Shown: positions 1 to 6,656 of the stretch, piece by piece
Layout of the letters: every line of letters starts with the position of its first letter
How positions within the stretch are numbered: position 1 is the stretch's first letter
Assembly: GCF_003951315.1 (NCBI RefSeq)
Contig: NZ_QLJH01000052.1
Span: forward strand, 1-12,737
DNA length: 12,737 nt
Direction: 5' to 3'
Origin: Sphingomonas sp. S-NIH.Pt15_0812
Lineage (GTDB): Bacteria; Pseudomonadota; Alphaproteobacteria; Sphingomonadales; Sphingomonadaceae
Notes under the pieces: model-generated
Databases searched by the model: none
Told to the model about the DNA's origin: nothing
What the model saw: only the letters and a program-made list of their open reading frames with translations
Position numbers and translations under genes: made by a program

Positions 1-78
1 CACAGTGCCAACAATCTCGCGCGGTTCTTCGGGCCAGACGCGCCGATGCGTGTGGTGGAACTGTTCGTGAGCCGATGA
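1..78 (+). CDS. 3' end of an unidentified gene (partial)
   Basis: An open frame enters from the left edge and gives 25 residues ending in RVVELFVSR before a TGA at 76-78. The fragment (HSANNLARFFGPDAPM, then that tail) mixes hydrophobic and charged residues in a plausible C-terminal strand pattern, and codon use is GC-rich like the clear genes in the window. I do not recognise a family from so short a piece. A copy of the dispersed intergenic repeat begins at the stop codon itself (77 onwards), as happens close behind other plus-strand genes here, which mildly supports this being a true gene end. Confidence 0.4.
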   Translation, partial: HSANNLARFFGPDAPMRVVELFVSR

Positions 79-135
79 ATGGATGTCCGCTTTCGGGGAG
101 CGCTGATTTCACCATGAATGTCTGTTTTTGGGTCA
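77..135 (+). repeat. Dispersed intergenic repeat, copy A
   Basis: Two similar half-sites in direct orientation: ATGTCCGCTTTCGGGGA at 83-99 and AATGTCTGTTTTTGGGTC at 117-134, about 17 bases apart. The same two-half-site layout recurs at 1845-1900, 3182-3240, 4435-4495 and 8759-8816, always in plus orientation. This copy overlaps the stop codon of the partial gene to its left. The family is defined only by comparing copies within this window. Confidence 0.5.
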
Positions 136-317
136 AACTGATAGCAGGGACTGGAACGACAGATCGACAGACTACCGCCTTGCCATAGGACAGGGGAACA
201 TCGACGTGCTTGTGCAATGGAAAAGCAGGTCGCAACCAACGAATATGCTCGCTGAAGGCGGGATGGCCTTCGGCTGGCGTTGTCGATTTCAAAGACAGAA
301 GGCAGAGCTAACTGACC

Positions 318-740
318 ATGCCCATACTCGCTGTCGCTTTCCTGGCGTCCCACGCCCTCGCATCCGACCAGATAGCCTTTCGCTGTCCCATCGGTGGTGA
401 CATGATCTCTGTCAGGCGTTCGGGGCCGGATTTGATTTATCAGGTGTCCTCTCATGACCGTGTGAAGCTTCATATAACAAGAGGCCACCTCGCACGAACT
501 GGCTATTCAGGTGGTGGAGAGTTGCAGGCAGTCTTCCAAAACGGCCCCTGGACGTACGTGGTGTACGAGCGGACGATCCGAACCGGCTTCGCGGGGCGTA
601 ATGCCCCAAGCTTTACAGCCGGGGTCGATGTTCTGCGGAACGGTGCTACTGTTTCACGCCGAAGCTGCGGAGATAGCCGGACGCAGTTCAGCAGTGGGGC
701 TATTACTAACCTGCCAGAGAGTGATTTCATCGAGCATTAA
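318..740 (+). CDS. Small exported protein with two cysteines, function unknown
   Basis: 140 residues. The first 15 (MPILAVAFLASHALA) look like a short signal peptide with cleavage after ALA, so the product should be periplasmic or secreted; its lack of a charged n-region is atypical. ATG 318 is the natural start because an in-frame TAA lies at 309-311; the ribosome binding site is weak (AGGCAG at 300-305). The mature part is beta-strand-like, with one Cys near the start (FRCPIGG) and one near the end (RRSCGD) that could form a disulfide. A short strand-rich domain closed by an N- and C-terminal Cys pair, with a TGYSGGGELQAVF stretch in the middle, loosely recalls MliC-type lysozyme inhibitors (Cys, strands, SASGARY, Cys). 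That is a topology guess and not an assignment. It is followed by another small gene on the same strand about 100 bases downstream. Confidence 0.62.
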   Translation: MPILAVAFLASHALASDQIAFRCPIGGDMISVRRSGPDLIYQVSSHDRVKLHITRGHLARTGYSGGGELQAVFQNGPWTYVVYERTIRTGFAGRNAPSFTAGVDVLRNGATVSRRSCGDSRTQFSSGAITNLPESDFIEH

Positions 741-842
741 GCTCGTTATGTGAGTGATCTGGCAATCATGTAAATCTAACGTGATCTCGAAAATCAGGTA
801 TGACGTACATTAGGCTCAGCGAAACTGCGAGGAGATGCCGCG

Positions 843-1025
843 ATGATTGTGAATGCTGATGGGGAAGATACCGGATCGGAACGAGCGGAGGTTCACTTCC
901 TGTCGGCGCTGGTTGACGAGTTGATGCGTAAGATGCTTGCCGCTGGCGTGATGACCCAGGCGGACCTGAATGACGTCGAAGCGGCCACAGCGAAGCGGGT
1001 GGGCGGCATACCCCGCGCGTGGTAG
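843..1025 (+). CDS. 60-residue protein of unknown function
   Basis: A strong ribosome binding site, GAGGAG at 829-834, sits 8 bases before ATG 843, the main reason to accept this short gene. The protein is acidic at the N-terminus and mainly helical: residues 13-40 (ERAEVHFLSALVDELMRKML) read as one amphipathic helix, followed by a second helix (TQADLNDVEAATAKR) and a short basic tail. There is no signal peptide, membrane segment or cysteine. The pattern of two short helices suggests a small protein-binding or regulatory protein, but I do not recognise a family. It converges on the GAF-domain gene, with only 18 bases between the two stop codons and no evident terminator hairpin between them. 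Confidence 0.6.
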   Translation: MIVNADGEDTGSERAEVHFLSALVDELMRKMLAAGVMTQADLNDVEAATAKRVGGIPRAW

Positions 1026-1043
1026 GTTGCTCCCGCCGCCATC

Positions 1044-1565
1044 CTATCGTTGCGACATGAGGCGTTCTGCCTGCCTTGCCAAGTGGCTGAGGTCGTACAC
1101 GTCAAAGGTCTGCAAGCGCGGCGAGGTGTCCGCGACGCATAAGGCGCCAAGTGCGAAGCCTGCCGCGTCCACCAGGGGGATGCCGGCATAGAAGCGGACA
1201 TAAGGCGCACCAAGCACCGCTGGATTATCGACAAATCGGGGGTCTTGCGTCGCATCGGTCACGATCAGCGGCTCACCCGGGCGCATGATCGCAAAGGCGC
1301 AGAAGGACTCCGACCTTGGTCCTTCGCTGTCCCTGATGCCGACCCGGGCCGCCAGCCATTGACGGTTGCGATCCACGAACGAAACGGCTGCGATTGGCGT
1401 AGCGGCAAGAAGCGCTGCTTGCTCTGCGATCCGCTGGAACTCGCTGGACGGCGGACGTTGCGTGATGCCTGAGGCGTCAAGAGCCTGTTGTCGCGCTATT
1501 TCATTGGTCGGCCAGGGTGGGCGCATGGGGTCACAATCTTCAGGAACATAGCCAAAAACCGGCAT
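1044..1565 (-). CDS. Stand-alone GAF-domain sensor protein
   Basis: 173 residues, essentially one GAF domain (about 28-170) after a proline-rich N-terminus. Signature pieces are AAVSFVDRNRQW (59-70), the ESFCAFAI segment with Cys89, RFYAGIPL (124-131) and GALCVAD (140-146). GAF domains bind small ligands or haem/tetrapyrroles or detect redox change; no output domain is present, so the protein must signal through a partner or act as a binding protein. It is clearly related to the GAF domain of the phosphodiesterase encoded at 4755 (shared PPSE.F.RI, AAVS..DR.RQW, RFYAG.PL and GALCV). The gene lies 7 bases downstream of the 54-residue gene and is probably co-transcribed with it. Met14 (MRPPWP) is an alternative start; neither candidate has a strong ribosome binding site, which fits translational coupling. 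Confidence 0.87.
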   Translation of the reverse strand: MPVFGYVPEDCDPMRPPWPTNEIARQQALDASGITQRPPSSEFQRIAEQAALLAATPIAAVSFVDRNRQWLAARVGIRDSEGPRSESFCAFAIMRPGEPLIVTDATQDPRFVDNPAVLGAPYVRFYAGIPLVDAAGFALGALCVADTSPRLQTFDVYDLSHLARQAERLMSQR

Positions 1566-1572
1566 CTAGATT

Positions 1573-1737
1573 TCAGAAGACGAACTTCGTCACGCCTCCT
1601 TTGCAGCGGCGTAGTCGGTCCTCCAGTTCCGCTAAGTAGGAGCGGATGAGCTGAGCAGTGGCTGCGTTCTCTGTCATGCCCGCCACGCGCATTGCCACCC
1701 GTATTTCGTTCATCAGTTCATCAGCGCTGCTCATCAT
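1573..1737 (-). CDS. 54-residue protein upstream of the GAF gene
   Basis: An open frame of 54 codons starting at tandem ATGs (1737 and 1734) and ending at TGA 1573-1575. It begins MMSSADELMNEIRVAMRVAG and ends in a basic stretch (DRLRRCKGGVTKFVF). No other standard start codon lies upstream before an in-frame TAA. GGTG is correctly placed as a weak ribosome binding site 5-8 bases before the ATGs. Third codon positions are mostly G or C, as in real genes here. The predicted structure is almost all helix, with heptad-like spacing at LIRSYLAELEDRL. The stop lies 7 bases before the GAF start, implying an operon. I do not recognise a family; a small partner or regulator of the GAF protein is an inference from position only. 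Confidence 0.5.
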   Translation of the reverse strand: MMSSADELMNEIRVAMRVAGMTENAATAQLIRSYLAELEDRLRRCKGGVTKFVF

Positions 1738-2047
1738 CAGATCACCAACTGCTATGACAGTGAGGCTGACGTAAAAGTGTTAATAAAGGGTTAACAGGCC
1801 AGTGGCTCGTCGCCTCTGACGCGAAGAGACGACACAGATGAGTTAAAGGCAGAAGTTGGGAACCAGGAGAGCGGCTCTGAATGGCCGGAAGTGGGTCTTC
1901 GCGATGAAGGGAAGGGCGGCTGCATCCATCCAATTCCAGCCATAATCGGTCATTTTGTTATTGCTCACAAGAGATTGCACGTTAAGATTTTATAGTAACG
2001 ACTGGTAGGTTAGATAGGGCTGCTAAAGAGCCACTGGGAGCAGTTAC
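1738..2047. other. Gap between divergent genes: control regions and repeat copy B
   Basis: This 310-base gap separates the minus-strand 54-residue/GAF pair from the plus-strand exported esterase-like gene, so it should carry both promoters. It holds one repeat copy (1845-1900). The part next to the plus-strand gene (about 1945-2020) is AT-rich, as promoters often are, but I could not find a well-spaced -35/-10 pair. The only clear signal is the ribosome binding site GGGAG at 2036-2040, 7 bases before ATG 2048. Confidence 0.5.
1845..1900 (+). repeat. Dispersed intergenic repeat, copy B
   Basis: Half-sites AAAGGCAGAAGTTGGGAA (1845-1862) and TGAATGGCCGGAAGTGGGTC (1879-1898). The first half is nearly the same as in copies C and D (GGCAG, two variable bases, GYTGGGA). 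It is the only copy lying between divergent genes instead of downstream of a plus-strand gene. Confidence 0.5.
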
Positions 2048-2995
2048 ATGAAGTCATTGTTCGCGCAAGCATTCTGCATATCCGCGCTTTTTACTGAACT
2101 ATCATCTCAATCTGACGCCCACGCTGCCAATCTCCGCTCATCGAAAGTGCAGGTGGAACAGGTGTGCCAGGTTCCCATCGGGTGGGCTGACGTAGCATCT
2201 CGCAAGCCGCGATTTGTTGTTTTTGGCGAAATGCACGGAACGCAGCAGGCCCCTGCCTTCATCGGTGACATAGCTTGCGCACTCGCAGCAAGAGGTGAGC
2301 GTATCTTAGTTGCGGTTGAACATTCGTCGATCGAGAATGACGCCTTTCAAAAAGCTTGGCGCCTCTCGAACGCGGAATTTCCTGAGGCACTTAAGCGGAC
2401 GGGTTGGGCCGATCGTGATGATGGCGTTGGCAGTGAAGCAATGCTCGCCCTTCTTGTTCGTCTTCACCACTTGGCACGACGTGGACAATCGATTGATATC
2501 GTAGCCTTCAACGGTGCAAAAGACGCGGAGCAGAGCCGTAGGTTCTCCGATCTACCTGGGCAGGGGCCGCATGATGCTGCACAGGCGGAAAACATCCGCG
2601 TCGCAGCAGCGGCCCATGCTTATGACCGCGTTCTTGTGCTTGTCGGCAATGTTCATGCCCGCAAACGCCCAGTCGAGCATTTCCGTGCGCAGTTCGAACC
2701 AATGGTGATGCGACTGGGCCCACCGTCGTCGATCATTACGCTGAATATGAAAACGGCAGGTGGAACAGCTTGGAATTGTGAATTGAAGCCTGGCGTGACG
2801 CCCAAGCGGGGTAAACCAATCACCCAAGATGACATCGCGTGCGGAAGTTACCCACTCAGTGGCGACGCCGACCTGCCACACAGTCCTTTCATTGCGCTGG
2901 GAGCGTTACAAGGATTGGCGATTGATCCAGACTACGACGGTGTTTTCTGGCTTGGCAAGGTTAACGCCTCCCCAAAGGCAGTTGTAACACGCTGA
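2048..2995 (+). CDS. Exported EreA/ChaN/TraB-Tiki superfamily protein
   Basis: 315 residues with a likely signal peptide (cleavage near AHA26), so the product is periplasmic or outer-membrane associated. Motifs of the erythromycin esterase / ChaN / TraB-Tiki fold occur in order: FGEMHGT (59-65, Glu61 and His63), VAVEHSS (89-94, Glu91 and His92) and GNVHARK (200-206, His203). Members with this set of Glu and His residues include metal-dependent hydrolases, the EreA esterases and the haem/iron-linked ChaN lipoproteins. Which reaction this protein catalyses cannot be told from sequence alone, and nothing here shows macrolide resistance. Cysteines at 40, 244 and 265 in the mature part may form a disulfide. 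GGGAG at 2036-2040 supports the start. It appears to be a single-gene unit, as the next gene is convergent. Base composition is somewhat less GC-rich than in the later signalling genes. Confidence 0.75.
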   Translation: MKSLFAQAFCISALFTELSSQSDAHAANLRSSKVQVEQVCQVPIGWADVASRKPRFVVFGEMHGTQQAPAFIGDIACALAARGERILVAVEHSSIENDAFQKAWRLSNAEFPEALKRTGWADRDDGVGSEAMLALLVRLHHLARRGQSIDIVAFNGAKDAEQSRRFSDLPGQGPHDAAQAENIRVAAAAHAYDRVLVLVGNVHARKRPVEHFRAQFEPMVMRLGPPSSIITLNMKTAGGTAWNCELKPGVTPKRGKPITQDDIACGSYPLSGDADLPHSPFIALGALQGLAIDPDYDGVFWLGKVNASPKAVVTR

Positions 2996-3296
2996 CTAAT
3001 TTATCTGGCCGACCTTCAGCCACAAGACGATCCCATCCTGGACTGCTAGTACGATTCCTTTTGTGTGCATACACGCCGCTTTGGCCATGTCTCTTTCTAG
3101 AAGAAGCCGATCCGCTTTCTTTTAACTGCCAGGCACCCGGTCGGCCAACTCAACTGACCATGCTCCCTCCTGCAAAATGAACGAATGGCAGAAGCTGGGA
3201 AGCGCAGGGGACGGCGTGAATGACCGCGTCTGGGTCGTCACGACCTAAATGGGAAATTGTGGCTCGCGTCTAATCTGCCACGGACCGCATTTGCTA
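2996..3296. other. Gap between convergent genes with repeat copy C
   Basis: These 301 bases lie between the 3' ends of the exported esterase-like gene and the HxlR gene. I see no open frame with a start and ribosome binding site and no good terminator hairpin with a T-run. Repeat copy C is at 3182-3240. The rest (2996-3180) is without recognisable features. Confidence 0.5.
3182..3240 (+). repeat. Dispersed intergenic repeat, copy C
   Basis: Half-sites CGAATGGCAGAAGCTGGGAA (3182-3201) and TGAATGACCGCGTCTGGGTC (3217-3236), in direct orientation with 15 bases between them. This copy and copy D share GAATGGCAG in the first half and TGACCGC in the second. It lies between the 3' ends of two convergent genes. 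Confidence 0.6.
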
Positions 3297-3674
3297 TCAC
3301 GCCGACGCCCTTGCTGCATCGAAGGTAGATCGGTTGTCTTCGATCCGATCGATGTGCGCTCCCGCCCAAATCCCGAGCTGCCGGATCGGGTCCGCTAGCG
3401 ACCGGCCTAGGTCGGTCAGGGCATACTCGACCTGTGGTGGGACCGTAGGGTGCACGGTGCGCGTCAGCATGCCGTCGCGCTCGAGCGCGCGTAGGGTGCG
3501 GGCCAGCATCTGCTGGCTAATGCCACCGATGACGCGCTTCATCTCGTTGAACCGCCGCGGCCGCTCTGTGAGCGTAAGGACGATCATCACCGTCCACTTG
3601 TCGCCGATTGAGCTGAGAACGCTGCTAAACCGACCGCACTCGATGTGAAGTGGTTCGGGGGTAGTCAGTTCCAT
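3297..3674 (-). CDS. HxlR-family transcriptional regulator, divergent from azoR
   Basis: 125 residues, the usual HxlR length, forming one winged helix-turn-helix. Typical family segments are GDKWTVMIVLTL (24-35), the recognition helix region ISQQMLARTLRALERDGMLTR (52-72) and VEYALTDLGRSL (82-93). Cys13 (HIECGRF) is in the place of the N-terminal redox-sensing cysteine used by relatives such as YodB. ATG 3674 is preferred over the upstream in-frame TTG at 3692 because AGGA lies 9 bases before it. Family members are dimeric DNA-binding proteins that often repress a neighbouring reductase gene and respond to quinones, diamide or aldehydes. The divergent azoreductase 90 bases away makes it the likely local repressor; that is inference from context. 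The start codon overlaps one arm of the inverted repeat in the shared control region. Confidence 0.94.
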   Translation of the reverse strand: MELTTPEPLHIECGRFSSVLSSIGDKWTVMIVLTLTERPRRFNEMKRVIGGISQQMLARTLRALERDGMLTRTVHPTVPPQVEYALTDLGRSLADPIRQLGIWAGAHIDRIEDNRSTFDAARASA

Positions 3675-3741
3675 GTGACCAGGTCCTAACAATATGCCTT
3701 CTTGGCGCGGTGCGTTGGGTCACATAGCTGGTGCAGGTCAC
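3673..3741. promoter_or_regulatory. Candidate HxlR operator: GGTCAC repeats between hxlR and azoR
   Basis: ATGTGACC (3673-3680) and GGTCACAT (3718-3725) are an exact 8-base inverted repeat. A third GGTCAC lies at 3736-3741, giving a direct repeat with an 18-base period on the azoR side. One arm covers the hxlR start codon and the others fall just upstream of the azoR ribosome binding site. This arrangement would let one regulator control itself and the divergent gene. The binding role is inferred; I cannot assign -35/-10 boxes with confidence. Confidence 0.4.
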
Positions 3742-3764
3742 TTTTCCAGACCGGAGCCGACCGT

Positions 3765-4376
3765 ATGAAGATCCTGCACATCGACGCTAGCGCGAGCAAC
3801 GCCGAAATCTCGCACACCCGGCGCCTTTCGAACGAGCTGGTCGAGCGGCTCAAGGCAGACCACGCTGATGCGACAGTGGTGTACCGCGATCTGGTCGCAG
3901 ATCAGCTTCCTCATGTCGACATGACCATACGGCACGCCTGGCTGCCCGAAAACGCCGACGATCCTGCGTTAGTTGAGACGCGGGGGCGCTCGAAGACGCT
4001 GGTCGAAGAACTTAAGGCGGCCGATGTGGTTGTGATCGGCTCGCCCATGTACAACTTCACCGTGCCCTCGACGCTAAAGGCTTGGATCGACCACGTCTCA
4101 ATCGCGGGCCAGACCTTCAGCTACACCGCCGAGGGCCCGCGCGGCCTGCTGACCGGCAAGGCCTACCTCGTGATCTGCTCGGGCGGTATCTATTCGCAGG
4201 GGCCGTTCGCTGCCAACGATCACTTGGCGACCTATCTGGAGGCGATCCTTCGCTTCTTGGGCATCAGTGACATCGATACCATCCGTGCCGAGGGGATCGC
4301 GTACGGTCCTGAGCAGGACCAAGCCGCAATGGCGCGCGCGTCCGAGCAGATCGGTGCCCTATCGGCTGCCGCCTGA
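3765..4376 (+). CDS. azoR: FMN-dependent NAD(P)H azoreductase / quinone reductase
   Basis: 203 residues, the normal AzoR length, in a flavodoxin-like fold. The N-terminal phosphate-binding strand and loop MKILHIDASAS (1-11), the flavin contact motif SPMYNF (93-98, with Met95-Tyr96-Asn97-Phe98 as in the E. coli enzyme) and SGGIYSQGP (139-147) are all present. The family is cytosolic, dimeric and FMN-binding; it transfers two electrons from NAD(P)H to quinones and azo compounds, avoiding semiquinone formation. The open frame extends upstream to 3702, but ATG 3765 is the right start: GGAG at 3753-3756 is 8 bases upstream and translation from there gives the canonical N-terminus. It is transcribed away from the HxlR gene, presumably its repressor. 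A GC-rich hairpin follows shortly after the stop. Confidence 0.95.
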   Translation: MKILHIDASASNAEISHTRRLSNELVERLKADHADATVVYRDLVADQLPHVDMTIRHAWLPENADDPALVETRGRSKTLVEELKAADVVVIGSPMYNFTVPSTLKAWIDHVSIAGQTFSYTAEGPRGLLTGKAYLVICSGGIYSQGPFAANDHLATYLEAILRFLGISDIDTIRAEGIAYGPEQDQAAMARASEQIGALSAAA

Positions 4377-4393
4377 AAGAGGCGAAGCGAAGG

Positions 4394-4419
4394 GCCGGTC
4401 CGGCGCTAAGCGGGCCGGT
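4394..4419 (+). terminator. Candidate hairpin terminator after azoR
   Basis: CCGGTCCG (4395-4402) can pair with CGGGCCGG (4411-4418): 8 pairs including one G-T, with an 8-base loop. It lies 18 bases after the azoR stop codon, a typical terminator position. It is not followed by a run of T, so it could be a structural or weak terminator only. Confidence 0.35.
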
Positions 4420-4434
4420 GATACCGTTCGTGAT

Positions 4435-4495
4435 CAAACGACCGCTTCCGGGAATGTGCGCGCACTCTCGGAGCGTCGCTTGTTGGGTCCTTTGG
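4435..4495 (+). repeat. Dispersed intergenic repeat, copy E
   Basis: Half-sites AAACGACCGCTTCCGGGA (4436-4453) and CGTCGCTTGTTGGGTCCTTT (4474-4493). The second half closely matches copy D (CGCTTGTGGGTCCTTT). It follows azoR and its hairpin, again downstream of a plus-strand gene. Confidence 0.5.
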
Positions 4496-4754
4496 CAGCA
4501 CGACTGCATTCCTGTTTATGCAAGGTGATGGAGGGTAAGGCTGGCAACCTGAAGAAGTGGGGCGAAGCGATCGCATGATCTCTCCTACACTGACGTGTTC
4601 CTGACGCCGGAGGCCACTGAGGCGTACCTCGGGCAGGCCCATACGCGCCCATGTGCCTTGCTGGGGGTGTCCGTGGCGTAGAGGTGTCGAGCGCTGCCCA
4701 ACCCTGCGGGTGCTGTGAAATAATCGATTAAGAATCTGACGGTAGGATCTGCCG

Positions 4755-6596
4755 ATGAGCTCGCTCTTGGCAGATTATGAAGAGGTGCGGCTCGACGCGC
4801 TCGTCCAACTCAAGCTTCTGGATACGCCGCCAAGCGAGAGCTTCGATCGCATCACCCGCATGGCCAGCCTGATCTTCGGGCTGCCCGTCGCGGCGGTGTC
4901 GCTGACCGATCGCGATCGCCAGTGGTTCAAGTCCCGCGTTGGCGTAGATCATTGCAGCATCCCGCGCGATGGGGCGCCGTGCGCACGCGTCGCCGAGGCG
5001 GGGCAGCCGCTTATCATTGAGGATATGCTCGCGGATGCGCATTATGCCGAGAGCGTGCTTGCCCGTGCTGGCACGCGCTTCTACGCGGGCGCGCCGCTGA
5101 TCACCAGCGAGGGCTACGGCCTCGGCGCGCTCTGCGTGCTCGGCACCGAGCCGCGCCAGGCAGCGCCGGCGGAACTGGCCGCTCTCGTCGATCTGGCTGC
5201 CATGGTGATGGCGCAGATCGAACTGCAGCATGCGTTCGGCCGGATCGACCCTGTCAGCGGCCTGCCCATGCGCGGCCAATTCCGTGACGACCTGCTCGAT
5301 CTCGCGCGCGAGCGCCATGGTGAGCGGCATATCGTGGTTCTCGTCGACATCGCACGCGACGAGCAGATCAGCCGGATCAGCCGCGCGCTCGGAGGCGCGC
5401 GCGTCGACGATCTGATACGAGAGGCTGCACGCTCGCTTCGCGCCGCACTCGATGGGGATCGTCGTCTGTACCATGTCGGTGCTGCCCAGTTCGCCTTCCT
5501 GGCGCCGCCCGGCGCCAATCCTGACAACTACACCGCGGACCTCCGCTCCGCCTTCGCCGCGCTACGTGCATCGTCCCCCGTCCGCTTCGTGACCAGTCTG
5601 GCGATCGGCGTTCGCCCGTTCGCGCTCGGCGAGGTCTCGCCCGACGACCTCCTACGCGGGGCCGCCGCAGCTGCACAGGATGCTCGCAGCGTTTCAGGAT
5701 CGGTTTCGCTTTATTCTTCCTCGAGCGACCAGGCACATCAGCGGCAATACGTCCTGATGCAGGATTTCGGTGCCGCATTGGCCGCAAGCGACCAGCTGCG
5801 GCTCGTGTATCAGCCGCGGATCAACCTCGCGACCAGACGGTGTATCGGTGCGGAAGCGCTGCTCCGGTGGAGACATCCACGCCTCGGCGACGTGTCTCCC
5901 GCCGAGTTCATTCCCATCATCGAACAGACGTCGCTTGCCCTGCCCACTACGCGATGGGTCCTCGACGCCGCCATGACGCAGCTCTCCCGCTGGCAACACA
6001 GCGGCTTGGCGCTCAGGCTCTCGGTCAATTTGTCCGCAGTCAACCTGAGCGAGGCCGACCTCGTCGCCCACGTTCAGGGCGGCTTGTTACGGGCACAACT
6101 GTCGCCCGAGCAGATCGAACTGGAACTGACCGAGAGCGCGATCATGGAGCACCCGGAGCAGGCGATCGCGGTGTTACGCGAGCTCGCCGCAGCGGGCATC
6201 TGCCTCGCTATCGATGACTTCGGGACGGGACAGAGCAGTCTCGCCTATCTGCAGCAGATCCCGGCGCAGATCGTGAAGATCGACCAGGCCTTTGTGCGCT
6301 CGCTGACCCGGGCGGCCGGGGCCGACTACGTGCTCTTCGAGACGATGGTCGCGATGGCGCACAAGCTCGGCTATCGCGTGGTCGCAGAAGGGGTCGAGAC
6401 GAGCTCGGCCGCCGAAATCGTCGCGGAGCTGGGCTGCGAGGAAGCGCAAGGCTACTGGTTTGCACGCCCGATGGAGTCCGACGCCTTAGCCTCTTGGGTG
6501 CGCGCTCATGATGGACGCCGCTGGGCCGCGAGATGGGCGGTGTGGCAAGGCGCGTCAGCGCCCCCGTGTTCCCGGCGTAAAACCAGGCGCCCTTAA
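4755..6596 (+). CDS. GAF - degenerate GGDEF - EAL c-di-GMP phosphodiesterase
   Basis: 613 residues, no transmembrane segment, so cytosolic. Domains: GAF (about 25-155; AAVSLTDRDRQW at 46-57, RFYAGAPL at 108-115), a GGDEF-like domain (about 162-325) and EAL (about 333-585). In the GGDEF-like domain the signature is GAAQF (242-246) and the RxxD inhibitory site is missing, so it should not make c-di-GMP, though such domains can bind GTP or serve as a relay. The EAL domain keeps every key residue: Glu367 (EALLRW), Asn425, Glu457 and Glu460, Asp487-Asp488 (DDFGTG), Lys508, Glu545 (AEGVE) and Gln565 (QGY). It should therefore hydrolyse c-di-GMP to pGpG. AGGA at 4744-4747 supports the start. The tail beyond the EAL fold (584-613) is rich in Arg and Trp. 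The gene is first in a plus-strand cluster and lies 60 bases before the next GGDEF-EAL gene. Confidence 0.95.
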   Translation: MSSLLADYEEVRLDALVQLKLLDTPPSESFDRITRMASLIFGLPVAAVSLTDRDRQWFKSRVGVDHCSIPRDGAPCARVAEAGQPLIIEDMLADAHYAESVLARAGTRFYAGAPLITSEGYGLGALCVLGTEPRQAAPAELAALVDLAAMVMAQIELQHAFGRIDPVSGLPMRGQFRDDLLDLARERHGERHIVVLVDIARDEQISRISRALGGARVDDLIREAARSLRAALDGDRRLYHVGAAQFAFLAPPGANPDNYTADLRSAFAALRASSPVRFVTSLAIGVRPFALGEVSPDDLLRGAAAAAQDARSVSGSVSLYSSSSDQAHQRQYVLMQDFGAALAASDQLRLVYQPRINLATRRCIGAEALLRWRHPRLGDVSPAEFIPIIEQTSLALPTTRWVLDAAMTQLSRWQHSGLALRLSVNLSAVNLSEADLVAHVQGGLLRAQLSPEQIELELTESAIMEHPEQAIAVLRELAAAGICLAIDDFGTGQSSLAYLQQIPAQIVKIDQAFVRSLTRAAGADYVLFETMVAMAHKLGYRVVAEGVETSSAAEIVAELGCEEAQGYWFARPMESDALASWVRAHDGRRWAARWAVWQGASAPPCSRRKTRRP

Positions 6597-6656
6597 CGGT
6601 TTATTCCGACTGCCTTCCTAGATGCGGATCGACAGCTTCGCGCCGGGCCAAATCAC

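Larger units (their letters stand above)
4377..4754. other. Gap with hairpin, repeat copy E and leader of the signalling cluster
   Basis: This 378-base gap holds a GC-rich hairpin (4394-4419) near the azoR stop, repeat copy E (4435-4495), and the upstream region of the c-di-GMP cluster. A short open stretch around 4575-4680 lacks a start codon and ribosome binding site and is not called. The stretch 4715-4740 is the most AT-rich part and the likeliest place for a promoter; no convincing -35/-10 pair was found. Confidence 0.5.

Noticed and set aside
128..400. Open frame of 90 codons overlapping the start of the exported small protein
   Set aside because: It begins at a non-ATG start without a ribosome binding site, reads like untranslated sequence rich in Arg and Ser, and overlaps the better-supported frame at 318 that has a signal peptide.
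2048..2995. Calling the exported protein a macrolide-resistance esterase
   Set aside because: The shared motif set defines a broad superfamily; a signal peptide and weak overall resemblance argue against a specific resistance role.
3675..3692. TTG start at 3692 for the HxlR gene
   Set aside because: The ATG at 3674 has AGGA at proper spacing and gives the usual family length; the extra six residues have no support.
3702..3764. Upstream extension of azoR to 3702
   Set aside because: The added residues do not belong to the flavodoxin fold, and ATG 3765 has its own GGAG and yields the canonical MKILHIDAS start.
4728..5474. 248-codon minus-strand frame opposite the GAF-EAL gene
   Set aside because: It is the shadow of a GC-rich coding region: the plus strand encodes an unmistakable GAF domain here, and the minus-strand product has no recognisable motif.
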